A DNA stretch of 21,002 nucleotides from a virus. Position 1 is the stretch's first letter, and the number at the start of each line of letters is the position of its first letter. Under the pieces are notes generated by a model, which did no database searches, was not told the DNA's origin, and was given only the letters and a program-made list of their open reading frames with translations. Both the position numbers and the translations under genes were made by a program. Below, piece by piece: positions 7,179 to 13,732 of the stretch. The stretch is taken from positions 1 through 21,002 of IMG/VR virus record IMGVR_UViG_3300050821_013159. One strand, 5' to 3'.

Positions 7179-8201
7179 TTACGAGTACTGCATTGAGATG
7201 ATGGTGATGGTCTCCGGACGAACGCCCCACCCAGAGGTGATGCGCCATTCCGAGAGGACGTCAATCGCGCCGCCGGGCAGGGGCGTCGGGATTTCACGCG
7301 GAGCCGCCATGTCGCAGTACATGAGAGTGCAGGCCTCCATGCCGGGGGCCAGCTTGGCGAACTCGTTGGTGTTGATCTTCGAGCCCTGGGGCTTCTTCAC
7401 CTCGGGCATGACGATCAGGACTGCGTCGTGGCCGCCCTGACCCTTGCCAATCAGGGTGTCGTCGTATACCCAGATCACGGTGTCGTCGTTCATGGCCAGG
7501 ACATCCTTGACCATGCCGGCGGTGCTGGTAGAACCGGCACCCTCCCGCTGGAAGTCGGTGACCTGGACGATGCCCTGGTACTCGAAGGTGGACAACACGC
7601 GCTGCGGGCCGAGGATGGTGAACTCGTGACCGATGCCGAGCTGATTTGTCCGGGTCTTGAGCGAGCTGATCTGCGACAGCAGGAAGATGCCCATCTGTCC
7701 GGGGTCGTAGGTGACCACGGTGTCGTGCATGTTGCTGTCGGCCGGGAGAGCCACCGCCGTCGCGCCCTGGGTGTAGACGAGACCCTCTCCGTTCTGCGGT
7801 TGGAAGCCGTAGAGGAGCGCCTGTCTGGCGAGCTGGAAGTGACCCTGGCGCATGCCGAGGCGCTGGGCCTCGACAATCGAGACGCCCCAGCGGTTCATAG
7901 CCGCCGTGTCGTGGTGGTCGTACTCGCCACGAACCCGGAGCAGGTACGACGGGGTGCTGATCATCGACAGCGTGGTGCTGATCGAGGGCAGCAGGTTGTA
8001 GGCCGACTGACCGGCGGAGACCTTCGTGCGGACATCAATGCGCTTGATGTACACGTAGAGGTCGCCCTCGGAGAGGCGGACGAGCGGCTCACCCTCAGCG
8101 AGGGTGTCGAACGCTCCGGACGCCTGCGTGTAGGGCAGGATGATGTCCGGAGCAATGTATGACGGGTTCACCGTCACAAAGGCGGGCGAGATATTCGCCA
8201 T
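7179..8201 (-). CDS. Major capsid protein (DUF2184-like)
   Basis: A 340-residue protein starting MANISPAFVTVNPSYIAP with an AAGGAG ribosome binding site. It resembles the DUF2184 group of HK97-fold capsid proteins: an N-terminal arm, the helical segment WGVSIVEAQRLGMRQGHF, the stretch HEFTILGPQRVLSTFEYQGI and a C-terminal EWRITSGWGVRPETI typical of these subunits. It is preceded by the cement-like and protease/scaffold genes, as expected of a head module, and followed by a strong hairpin. It would build the icosahedral shell. Confidence 0.88.
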   Translation of the reverse strand: MANISPAFVTVNPSYIAPDIILPYTQASGAFDTLAEGEPLVRLSEGDLYVYIKRIDVRTKVSAGQSAYNLLPSISTTLSMISTPSYLLRVRGEYDHHDTAAMNRWGVSIVEAQRLGMRQGHFQLARQALLYGFQPQNGEGLVYTQGATAVALPADSNMHDTVVTYDPGQMGIFLLSQISSLKTRTNQLGIGHEFTILGPQRVLSTFEYQGIVQVTDFQREGAGSTSTAGMVKDVLAMNDDTVIWVYDDTLIGKGQGGHDAVLIVMPEVKKPQGSKINTNEFAKLAPGMEACTLMYCDMAAPREIPTPLPGGAIDVLSEWRITSGWGVRPETITIISMQYS

Positions 8202-8240
8202 GGTCTACTTCTCCTTCTGTGATGTCTGACCGATGGCGGT

Positions 8241-9125
8241 TCAGATCAGGATGATGGCGCAGGAGCCGCTGCGGTTCCAGGTGGCGAAGCCGCTGACCGG
8301 GTCGTAGACGACGGTCATGGAGTTGCCGATGTTGACGTCCAGCACCCGGACCGGGAGCAGGCCGCCTCCCGCCACGATGTGGCCAGCAGTCGTCGCGGGA
8401 GAGACCCCGCCCGGTTCCACGGCCAGAGCGTAGATGAAGTGGGTGTTGTCGGCCGTCGCGGTGACGATTACGTCCCCGTTGTAGCCCGCCGGGACCGCGC
8501 CTGCGATGACCGCGTGGTCACCAACCGCGAGGTTGTGCGCCGCTGCGGTGACGACCGCCACCTGGCCTCCGCCCGTGTTGGACCAGGTCTGCGAGGTGAT
8601 CGCAATCTGAGCCTCGGACGCCTCGAAGGGGACCAGGGCCTGGATGTCGAAGTCCCAGGAGACCTGCTGGGTGATAATGTTGCCTTCGAGGTCCACCAGC
8701 GACGGGTCGCAGGCGACCGCAATGCGGGCTCCCGTCCCGAGCCGGTAGAAGTTGACCCCCATGCCCGAGGTCGCCAGCGGGACGGGCGACTGTGGGGTGT
8801 TGATCATGGAGTGATCCTGATCGAACACGGTGAAGCCGGTGATGTCGCCCGCCGCCGGAGTAGACCCTGCGACCTGGGTGGCGTGAACGAGCGCTCCCCC
8901 GAGCGAAGGATGCGGGGTGGCCGCGCTCGGAGCCGTCGGGATATTCTCCGAGATGGCCACACCGCCCCAGAAGGGCTCGGGATCGGTTAGCGCGGCGTAG
9001 CCGCCCGCCAGCTGGTTGCGGATGGCAGGGTCGTTCAGGGCGGTGCCCTGGATGTAGCCCTCCGAGGAGGTGTTGAACGAACCCGGGGCGTTGGTCGTGA
9101 TCACCGGGTTAAATGCGATGGACAT
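8241..9125 (-). CDS. Capsid cement/decoration-like structural protein
   Basis: A 294-residue protein with an AAGGAA ribosome binding site before ATG 9125, between the protease-scaffold gene and the capsid gene, where structural cement proteins are usual. The middle, IAVACDPSLVDLEG followed by QQVSWDFDIQALVPF, resembles phage cement proteins with a 'G-x-x-V-x-W' step. Residues about 176-254 form an extra block (AHNLAVGD, AGYNGD, HFIYAL) like the one inserted in the sheath. The C-terminus is hydrophobic and short (GSCAIILI). Decoration function is inferred. Confidence 0.65.
   Translation of the reverse strand: MSIAFNPVITTNAPGSFNTSSEGYIQGTALNDPAIRNQLAGGYAALTDPEPFWGGVAISENIPTAPSAATPHPSLGGALVHATQVAGSTPAAGDITGFTVFDQDHSMINTPQSPVPLATSGMGVNFYRLGTGARIAVACDPSLVDLEGNIITQQVSWDFDIQALVPFEASEAQIAITSQTWSNTGGGQVAVVTAAAHNLAVGDHAVIAGAVPAGYNGDVIVTATADNTHFIYALAVEPGGVSPATTAGHIVAGGGLLPVRVLDVNIGNSMTVVYDPVSGFATWNRSGSCAIILI
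8364..8600 (-). other. HGL/YNG-type domain in the cement-like protein
   Basis: Residues about 176-254 repeat the ordered pattern seen in the sheath insert: H-N-L, two residues, G-D, then I-A-G-A-V-P-A-G-YNG and, about ten residues on, HFIYAL. The flanking protein reads through continuously, so this is a domain insertion rather than a separate gene. Confidence 0.6.
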
Positions 9126-9165
9126 GTGGGACTTCCTTATGTCTGGTGAAGCGATTTACAAAGGG

Positions 9166-9188
9166 GCGAGGGGCGGGAACCCCCTCGC
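9166..9188 (-). terminator. Hairpin between scaffold/protease and cement genes
   Basis: Inverted repeat GCGAGGGG / CCCCTCGC (8 bp, 7-base loop), just past the protease-scaffold stop at 9198 in the 72-base gap before the cement gene. On the minus strand the right arm is followed by CCCTTTG, a poor U-tract. It could be a weak terminator or a processing/stability element. Confidence 0.5.
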
Positions 9189-9197
9189 ACTTCGTAA

Positions 9198-10016
9198 TCA
9201 GGCGTTGCGGATGCCGAGCAGCTTGCGCTTGGTGTGGTTCCCCTTCATCCAGGCCCCGGGGCGACCCTGGAACGTGGTGATCTGGCGCCCAGTGACGTCG
9301 CGTCGGGTAATCGGCCGGAGCACATCCACCGGGATGTCCACCGGGTTGTTGCCGGCGGCCTCCGCGTCCGCGTAAATCATGCTCTCCACGTTCTCGAAGG
9401 CGCTATCATGGATGACCGCGAGGTCAATGTCCTTCCACTTCGGGCTGAAGGCCTTGAGGGCCGAGGCGGACCGGCGGCGGTAGGAGATGGGGGTCTCCCC
9501 CGGCAGCGGACGGGAGGCGGACTGACCGTGGAGAGACATGACGCTGTCCGCCCGCATCTGGCAGTCGGCTAGGGTGTTGAGGTCCTCATCCGTCTGGGGC
9601 TTGGGCAGGGCGTCCTGGACAGCCTTGATCGCCGCACGAACGTCCTCGCTGTCCTTGCGGGACTTCTCCTCCGCGTCCTTGCGGTCCTTCTCAGACTTCT
9701 CCATGGCCATCTTCTCGTCCGCGTCCTTCTTGGCCTTGTCCATGGCGATCTGCTTTTCATCGCCCGCCTTGCGCTTCTCCTCTGCCTCGGCGTCGGCGCG
9801 GGCCTTCTCCTTCTCGTCGTAGGCGTCCATGCGCTTGGAGACGCTGTCGAGACAGGTCAGGACCTTGTCCCGCTTCTCACCCGCCTCTGCGTCGGCCTTC
9901 TTGCGCTCGGCCTCCTCGGCGTCCTTCTTAGCCTTGTCCTGAAGGGCCTGGGTCTCCGCGTCCTTCTTCTCCTGCGCGGCCTTTGCCTCTGCAGTCTTCT
10001 TTTCTTCGTCAGTCAT
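9198..10016 (-). CDS. Internal scaffold protein (nested in-frame start)
   Basis: Inside the fusion gene an ATG at 10016 (Met360, MTDEEKKTAEAK) is preceded by TTGGAG with 8 bases of spacing, a better ribosome binding site than most in this window. It separates the protease domain from the coiled-coil scaffold segment exactly. Translation from it would give a 272-residue scaffold without protease, like lambda Nu3 within gene C. Residues 1-130 of the product are almost entirely charged helix. Production of the separate protein is inferred from the start signal and domain boundary. Confidence 0.65.
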   Translation of the reverse strand: MTDEEKKTAEAKAAQEKKDAETQALQDKAKKDAEEAERKKADAEAGEKRDKVLTCLDSVSKRMDAYDEKEKARADAEAEEKRKAGDEKQIAMDKAKKDADEKMAMEKSEKDRKDAEEKSRKDSEDVRAAIKAVQDALPKPQTDEDLNTLADCQMRADSVMSLHGQSASRPLPGETPISYRRRSASALKAFSPKWKDIDLAVIHDSAFENVESMIYADAEAAGNNPVDIPVDVLRPITRRDVTGRQITTFQGRPGAWMKGNHTKRKLLGIRNA

Positions 10017-11093
10017 GTCACTATCTCCAATGGTTTCAAAAGCTATACCACGCGGCTCCCCGCCCTTGTCCCAGACCCCCTTCGGGCATATAGCCAGGTG
10101 GTCTAGCAGTTGGGGGTCTCCCTCAACGAGCATCACCGAGCCGTCCTCGTGGATCAGCTTGGTGTTGGTCTCGTTGGGATTACGAAACACAACGGACGGG
10201 GAGGTGGAGAGTTGGTTGTCTCTCAACATCTTGACTGTTGCGTCGTCGTAAATCTTAGCGATGCCCCAGACCTCGTCATTGACGATGTAGGGAAGGCAGA
10301 TCACCCCCACCACCCGGTCCTGGAACTCCGCGCTATTCAAATCAGTCTTTTTCGGGTGCTCCATGATGACCGGGAGCCCGTTGCAGCGCTGCAGGAAGCG
10401 CTCGTTGAGGTAGAGGTCCGGCTTGCGCCAGACGTACTCCTTGCGCGCCTTCCGGTAGGCGAGGCCCGTCCCCGTGATTCGCATGGCCACGAGCGTCATG
10501 CCGTGGAATGCCTGACCGGAGACCAGCAGACCGTCGCGGATCATCTCCGCCACGTCTAGCTCGTTGGCATTCAACCGGCGGAGCGATACCGCGACCCCGG
10601 GGTGGAGCGGCATCGGCGGGCTGGAGACTGGTACCCAGGCATAGGCGACGTGCTCCGCGTCCAGCACCGGCTCAAAGGGCTTGTCCACCTTCTGCGCGAA
10701 GGTAGTGAAGTCCACAACATACGGAGCCTCGGCGGCCGGGGCCAAGGGAGGGCCAACCCCGGCCGCTTCAGCCGCAGCCCCCTCGGGGACTACCTCGGAC
10801 GGCACGCCCTCCAGCCGCCGTGTTCGAGTTAGTTCTGAGAGCGGCCCGGCCGGGGCCTTGCCCCCCAACTCCTCCTCGCACTCGCGACGAGCGGCGGCCT
10901 CCAGGTTCTCGCCCTTCTCCACCTTGCCGCCGGGTAGGCACCACTCCCCGCCGTGGTCACCCTCGGACGACCTCTGGAGGAACAAGGCACGATGGTCCTT
11001 TGTGAGGAACATCACACCCGCGCCGACTATGGTGTCTGAGTCAGTCAAGTGGGTTGCCACTCCGCGAGGTCCCTGTGCTGTTCTTATCCACAC
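9198..11093 (-). CDS. Nudix hydrolase + DUF2213-like prohead protease + scaffold fusion
   Basis: A 631-residue protein with three parts. Residues about 20-175 are a Nudix domain: the box runs from Gly56 (KVEKGE) through Arg70-Glu71, Glu74-Glu75 to Gly77, matching Gx5Ex7REUxEExGU; an Ala/Pro/Gly-rich insertion lies at about 100-123. Residues about 185-345 are a DUF2213-type prohead protease, with His246 (IMEHPK) and Ser296-Ser300 (LSTSPSVVF) as candidate catalytic residues. Residues from Met360 are a highly charged Lys/Glu/Ala coiled coil typical of scaffolds, then a Pro/Arg-containing C-terminal domain. The protease would cut scaffold and capsid during head maturation. GTG 11093 follows AGGGG; GTG 11060 and TTG 11048 are other possible starts. 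The N-terminus overlaps the upstream gene by 53 bases. Confidence 0.85.
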   Translation of the reverse strand: MWIRTAQGPRGVATHLTDSDTIVGAGVMFLTKDHRALFLQRSSEGDHGGEWCLPGGKVEKGENLEAAARRECEEELGGKAPAGPLSELTRTRRLEGVPSEVVPEGAAAEAAGVGPPLAPAAEAPYVVDFTTFAQKVDKPFEPVLDAEHVAYAWVPVSSPPMPLHPGVAVSLRRLNANELDVAEMIRDGLLVSGQAFHGMTLVAMRITGTGLAYRKARKEYVWRKPDLYLNERFLQRCNGLPVIMEHPKKTDLNSAEFQDRVVGVICLPYIVNDEVWGIAKIYDDATVKMLRDNQLSTSPSVVFRNPNETNTKLIHEDGSVMLVEGDPQLLDHLAICPKGVWDKGGEPRGIAFETIGDSDMTDEEKKTAEAKAAQEKKDAETQALQDKAKKDAEEAERKKADAEAGEKRDKVLTCLDSVSKRMDAYDEKEKARADAEAEEKRKAGDEKQIAMDKAKKDADEKMAMEKSEKDRKDAEEKSRKDSEDVRAAIKAVQDALPKPQTDEDLNTLADCQMRADSVMSLHGQSASRPLPGETPISYRRRSASALKAFSPKWKDIDLAVIHDSAFENVESMIYADAEAAGNNPVDIPVDVLRPITRRDVTGRQITTFQGRPGAWMKGNHTKRKLLGIRNA

Positions 11094-11913
11094 GCGACCC
11101 CTGGAGGCTCACGAGGTGAGCCCGGGCCTCGGCTAGGCTATCCTTCACTGACTTGCTGTCCTTGGCCTTATCCTCCGCACTCGCCACTGACACCTTATCG
11201 TCCTTCTCCACCGCGCCGCCCTCCAGCTGGGCCAGCGTCTCCTTCGCGGCCTCCAGCTCGGTCTTAATCGCCTCGCCCTTCTCGGCGGCCATCTCATCCA
11301 TCTGCTTCTGGAGGCGTGAGACCTTGCCCCGCGCCTCTACCAGCGCGTGCTCCCGCTTGGACCCGGGGCTCTCATCCGCATCCCGGCGGGCCTCCATACT
11401 GTCCATGTACCTCGCACAGCGGTCCGCGACCCGAACGGCGGCATCACAGACCTTGGAAATCACGTCGCTTCGCATGGCTCTCTCCGCCCTGGCTGTCTCC
11501 CCGTCCGAGCGCGGAGCGGGTACGGTTGTATCGTTCACCCCGACGGGGATGGTGCTATTATCGGCACTATCCCTACGGCTCCCAAAAGCATAAGTGGGAG
11601 TAGAGGGTATGTAATGCTTTTGATGCTCAGCTAGGTCTGACTCAGCCTTAGCTAAACGATTGCGAGCGTTCTGTTGCAGCTTCTCCTCACCCGCCTTCCA
11701 AAACTTATCAATATCCCTCTGAGCTACGTTCCGCTTCTGAAGTAGCTTGGTGTACACCTCATTCCACTCGGCCCAGGATCGATATGGGTTGGCATCCTTA
11801 CGAGCCTCACTATACGCAATCGCCACGGCCTGCTTCTGGGGCTTCCCGGCCGCCATCTCTGTCTTCACGTTCTGTGAGAAGGCGGCTGAAGATTTTCCAG
11901 TCTCAAGCGACAC
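11041..11913 (-). CDS. Coiled-coil protein with GKPQKQAVAIA motif, function unknown
   Basis: A 290-residue protein starting at GTG 11913 behind AAGGAG (8-base spacing), overlapping the ATPase gene by 11 bases. Residues about 6-40 contain SQNVKTEMAAGKPQKQAVAI, a short helical motif that recurs in unrelated phage proteins, often capsid-associated. The middle is low-complexity; residues about 190-275 are Lys/Glu/Ala-rich coiled coil (KVSRLQKQMDEMAAEKGEA). No membrane segment. It sits directly before the protease-scaffold fusion and may be a second scaffold or internal head protein, but this is inference. Confidence 0.7.
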   Translation of the reverse strand: MSLETGKSSAAFSQNVKTEMAAGKPQKQAVAIAYSEARKDANPYRSWAEWNEVYTKLLQKRNVAQRDIDKFWKAGEEKLQQNARNRLAKAESDLAEHQKHYIPSTPTYAFGSRRDSADNSTIPVGVNDTTVPAPRSDGETARAERAMRSDVISKVCDAAVRVADRCARYMDSMEARRDADESPGSKREHALVEARGKVSRLQKQMDEMAAEKGEAIKTELEAAKETLAQLEGGAVEKDDKVSVASAEDKAKDSKSVKDSLAEARAHLVSLQGSRVDKNSTGTSRSGNPLD

Positions 11914-12688
11914 GTGAGGCGCTCCTTACCAGCTTGCCGAGGCCCACGCGGTCGTACTCCGCGCACACGTTCTTCATCCAGTCCCGGACGTAGCCCCGAC
12001 ACATCTTCGAGTAACGGGCATCCAGCCCGAAGGCGTCGAACCCCATGGCCGCCTGCTGGACCTCGATGGCCGCCCGGGTCTCCAGGTGCGGCACCGTGAT
12101 CGTCACCGGCTCTAACGTCGCGAGGACCTTCGCAAAGTGGGGGTCCTTCTCCCACTGCTCGTAGCCGTAGGTGTCGATCAGGTTCTTCACCGGGTAGTAG
12201 TGGCTGCCCTCTCCAAGGGCCGCGATCATGGCCGCGACCTCGTTGAGCGAGGCAACACTCTGCCCTAGGACGTGAACCACGGCCAGGTTCAGCTCTCCCC
12301 CCCGGATATCGTCCAGGAGGCCCGTGCGACCGAATGCGGAGATGAGGTCCGACATCTGACCCGCCTTGATGTCCACCAGCGTAACGCCGTCCACGCTATC
12401 AAAGGCCTTCATCTGGTCATCAACCTTTGTGACGTCGATGATGTCGGCCGCCGGGACAAAGCGCTTCAGGTCACCCTTCGGGTACTCTGTGTCGTAGGTC
12501 TTGTGGAGAGACTTGTAGCGGGCGAGATAGTCCTCCGCCGTCCGGGATACGGTAGTCTTGCCCACCCCACCCTTGTCGGCCCCCACCACGATCACGAGGG
12601 GCCGGGGGGGCGTGGACAACTTGGGCGAGGGGTGGACCCGCTCACGGGTCGTGTCGCCGTGGGTGATCATCTCGTCAACGGTCGGCAT
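11903..12688 (-). CDS. ParA/MinD-type P-loop ATPase in the head operon
   Basis: A 261-residue protein with a short N-terminal extension and then VVGADKGGVGKTTVSR; residues 39-46 (KGGVGKTT) are a deviant Walker A with the signature lysine Lys39. A Walker B/switch-like step LVDIKAGQ lies at residues 104-111 (Asp106), and Asp66 (TYDTEYPKGD) is a switch I candidate. These features define the ParA/MinD/ArsA-type dimerising ATPases; the shape also recalls TraL/VirC1-like proteins of mobile elements. No partner such as ParB is visible. It lies between the small membrane protein gene and the coiled-coil gene, overlapping the latter. Not a packaging ATPase, since the large terminase is separate. What it positions or moves is unknown. 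Confidence 0.8.
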   Translation of the reverse strand: MPTVDEMITHGDTTRERVHPSPKLSTPPRPLVIVVGADKGGVGKTTVSRTAEDYLARYKSLHKTYDTEYPKGDLKRFVPAADIIDVTKVDDQMKAFDSVDGVTLVDIKAGQMSDLISAFGRTGLLDDIRGGELNLAVVHVLGQSVASLNEVAAMIAALGEGSHYYPVKNLIDTYGYEQWEKDPHFAKVLATLEPVTITVPHLETRAAIEVQQAAMGFDAFGLDARYSKMCRGYVRDWMKNVCAEYDRVGLGKLVRSASRVA

Positions 12689-12691
12689 GCC

Positions 12692-12877
12692 TCAGAGCCT
12701 CCCGAGGACGATGAGGATCACGACTATGACTAGCACGAGACCGAGGCCGCCGCCGCCCCAGACCGGCCCCACGCCGTAGTAGGGGCGCTGATTGATGGTC
12801 GTGCCCGGCCAGCCAAGGCCACCGCCCACAAGTGCGAGGATGAGTATGATGACTAGAAGTAAAGTCAGTCCGTGCAT
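12692..12877 (-). CDS. Small two-segment membrane protein, DUF3309-like
   Basis: A 61-residue protein starting MHGLTLLLVIILILALVGGG with AAGGGA upstream. Two hydrophobic helices (about residues 4-20 and 43-60) flank a Gly/Trp/Tyr/Pro loop (GLGWPGTTINQRPYYGVGP), and the end is VILIVLGRL. This matches the DUF3309 pattern of small bacterial membrane proteins (two helices, a W-P loop and a terminal LGR). It is encoded between the MuF-like gene and the ATPase gene, 3 bases from the latter. Holin-like, membrane-anchor and envelope-stress roles are all possible; none is shown. Confidence 0.75.
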   Translation of the reverse strand: MHGLTLLLVIILILALVGGGLGWPGTTINQRPYYGVGPVWGGGGLGLVLVIVVILIVLGRL

Positions 12878-12892
12878 GTTCGTTTCCCTTGA

Positions 12893-13732
12893 TTACGAAG
12901 CGAGGGCGCGGCGGGCCGCCGCCTGCGCCTCCTGGCCCTTGATGGTGATCATGTTCGCAGGTAGCTCCCGAAGGTGATAGAGCCACTGCGCGTTGCAGCG
13001 GCAGAACGGCTCCTCTGCCACCGCAGTGATGCTGTCGTAGTAGCCGCCATCCCCGGGCTTGACGTAGCCCCGATCAGCGGCCCAGCTGTTACGCAATAGG
13101 TACACGACCCCGTCCCGCTCCTTGTGCTCCTCCCGGTAGTTGTACCCGGGCTGCCTCCAGTGGGAGCGCCAGATCAGCGCGATGGCCCCGCCGCCCTCGG
13201 CCAGGACGTGTCCCAGCGAGGCGTTGAGCTTGTGGCCCTGGTCTATCAGGACACGGTTAACCTCAAACTTGTCCTGCTTCATGGCCTTTCGCAGGTCAGC
13301 CTGCACCTCCGGCCGGTCAGTGGACTTCGCGTTGTCCCGACCCGGGAGCGAGGTGGACCAGCCCTGGAACCGCTTCAGGGTCTTGTCAATCGCGTCCTCG
13401 CGGTTGAGCTTGATCAGGTTGGCTGCCGCCATGATCCGCCGATCCAGTTCAGCGCGAAGGGCCGGGCGGACCTTCTCCAGTGTGAACCGGGATACTCCGG
13501 GGTGCTGTCGGAGTATCGTCCCTCCGTCTACCTGCTTACGATAGATTGAGTGGAGGGCGTCAGAGAGCATCTGCTCCAGCCTTAGGGGATCAGCCGAGGC
13601 CCGCTCGGCAGCCAACCTGATCTGCTCTGTCCAGTATCGCACGCGGTCCATAGAGTCAAAGCCGTGGGCGACCATGTCGTTGATCGCCTCGGTGAGGACG
13701 GCGAAGAACTCTTTCTGCGGACCGGGGGCCAC
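12893..13732 (-). CDS. MuF-like minor head / head morphogenesis protein
   Basis: A 279-residue protein starting at GTG 13732, whose G is the last base of the portal stop (TAGTG). The N-terminal half is helical. The C-terminal half carries NRVLIDQGHKLNASLG, a conserved WRQPGYNYREEHKERD block and, at residues 243-246, FCRC, corresponding to the Cys-x-Cys end motif of MuF proteins. MuF-like proteins bind near the portal and are packaged inside the head. Gene order portal then MuF is the rule in such phages. Confidence 0.82.
   Translation of the reverse strand: MAPGPQKEFFAVLTEAINDMVAHGFDSMDRVRYWTEQIRLAAERASADPLRLEQMLSDALHSIYRKQVDGGTILRQHPGVSRFTLEKVRPALRAELDRRIMAAANLIKLNREDAIDKTLKRFQGWSTSLPGRDNAKSTDRPEVQADLRKAMKQDKFEVNRVLIDQGHKLNASLGHVLAEGGGAIALIWRSHWRQPGYNYREEHKERDGVVYLLRNSWAADRGYVKPGDGGYYDSITAVAEEPFCRCNAQWLYHLRELPANMITIKGQEAQAAARRALAS

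Noticed and set aside
7428-8162. Long plus-strand open frame (244 codons) opposite the capsid gene
   Set aside because: It lies fully antisense to the capsid gene, has an unnatural Val/Asp/Arg/His composition expected from the reverse strand of a GC-rich gene, and lacks a ribosome binding site.
10550-11093. Independent MutT-type Nudix gene
   Set aside because: The frame runs without interruption into the DUF2213-like protease and no stop or restart signal is present at the boundary, so it is a fused domain.
10681-11136. Plus-strand open frames opposite the Nudix part
   Set aside because: Shadow frames of the minus-strand fusion gene; Ser/Pro/Arg-rich low-complexity translation and wrong strand for the operon.
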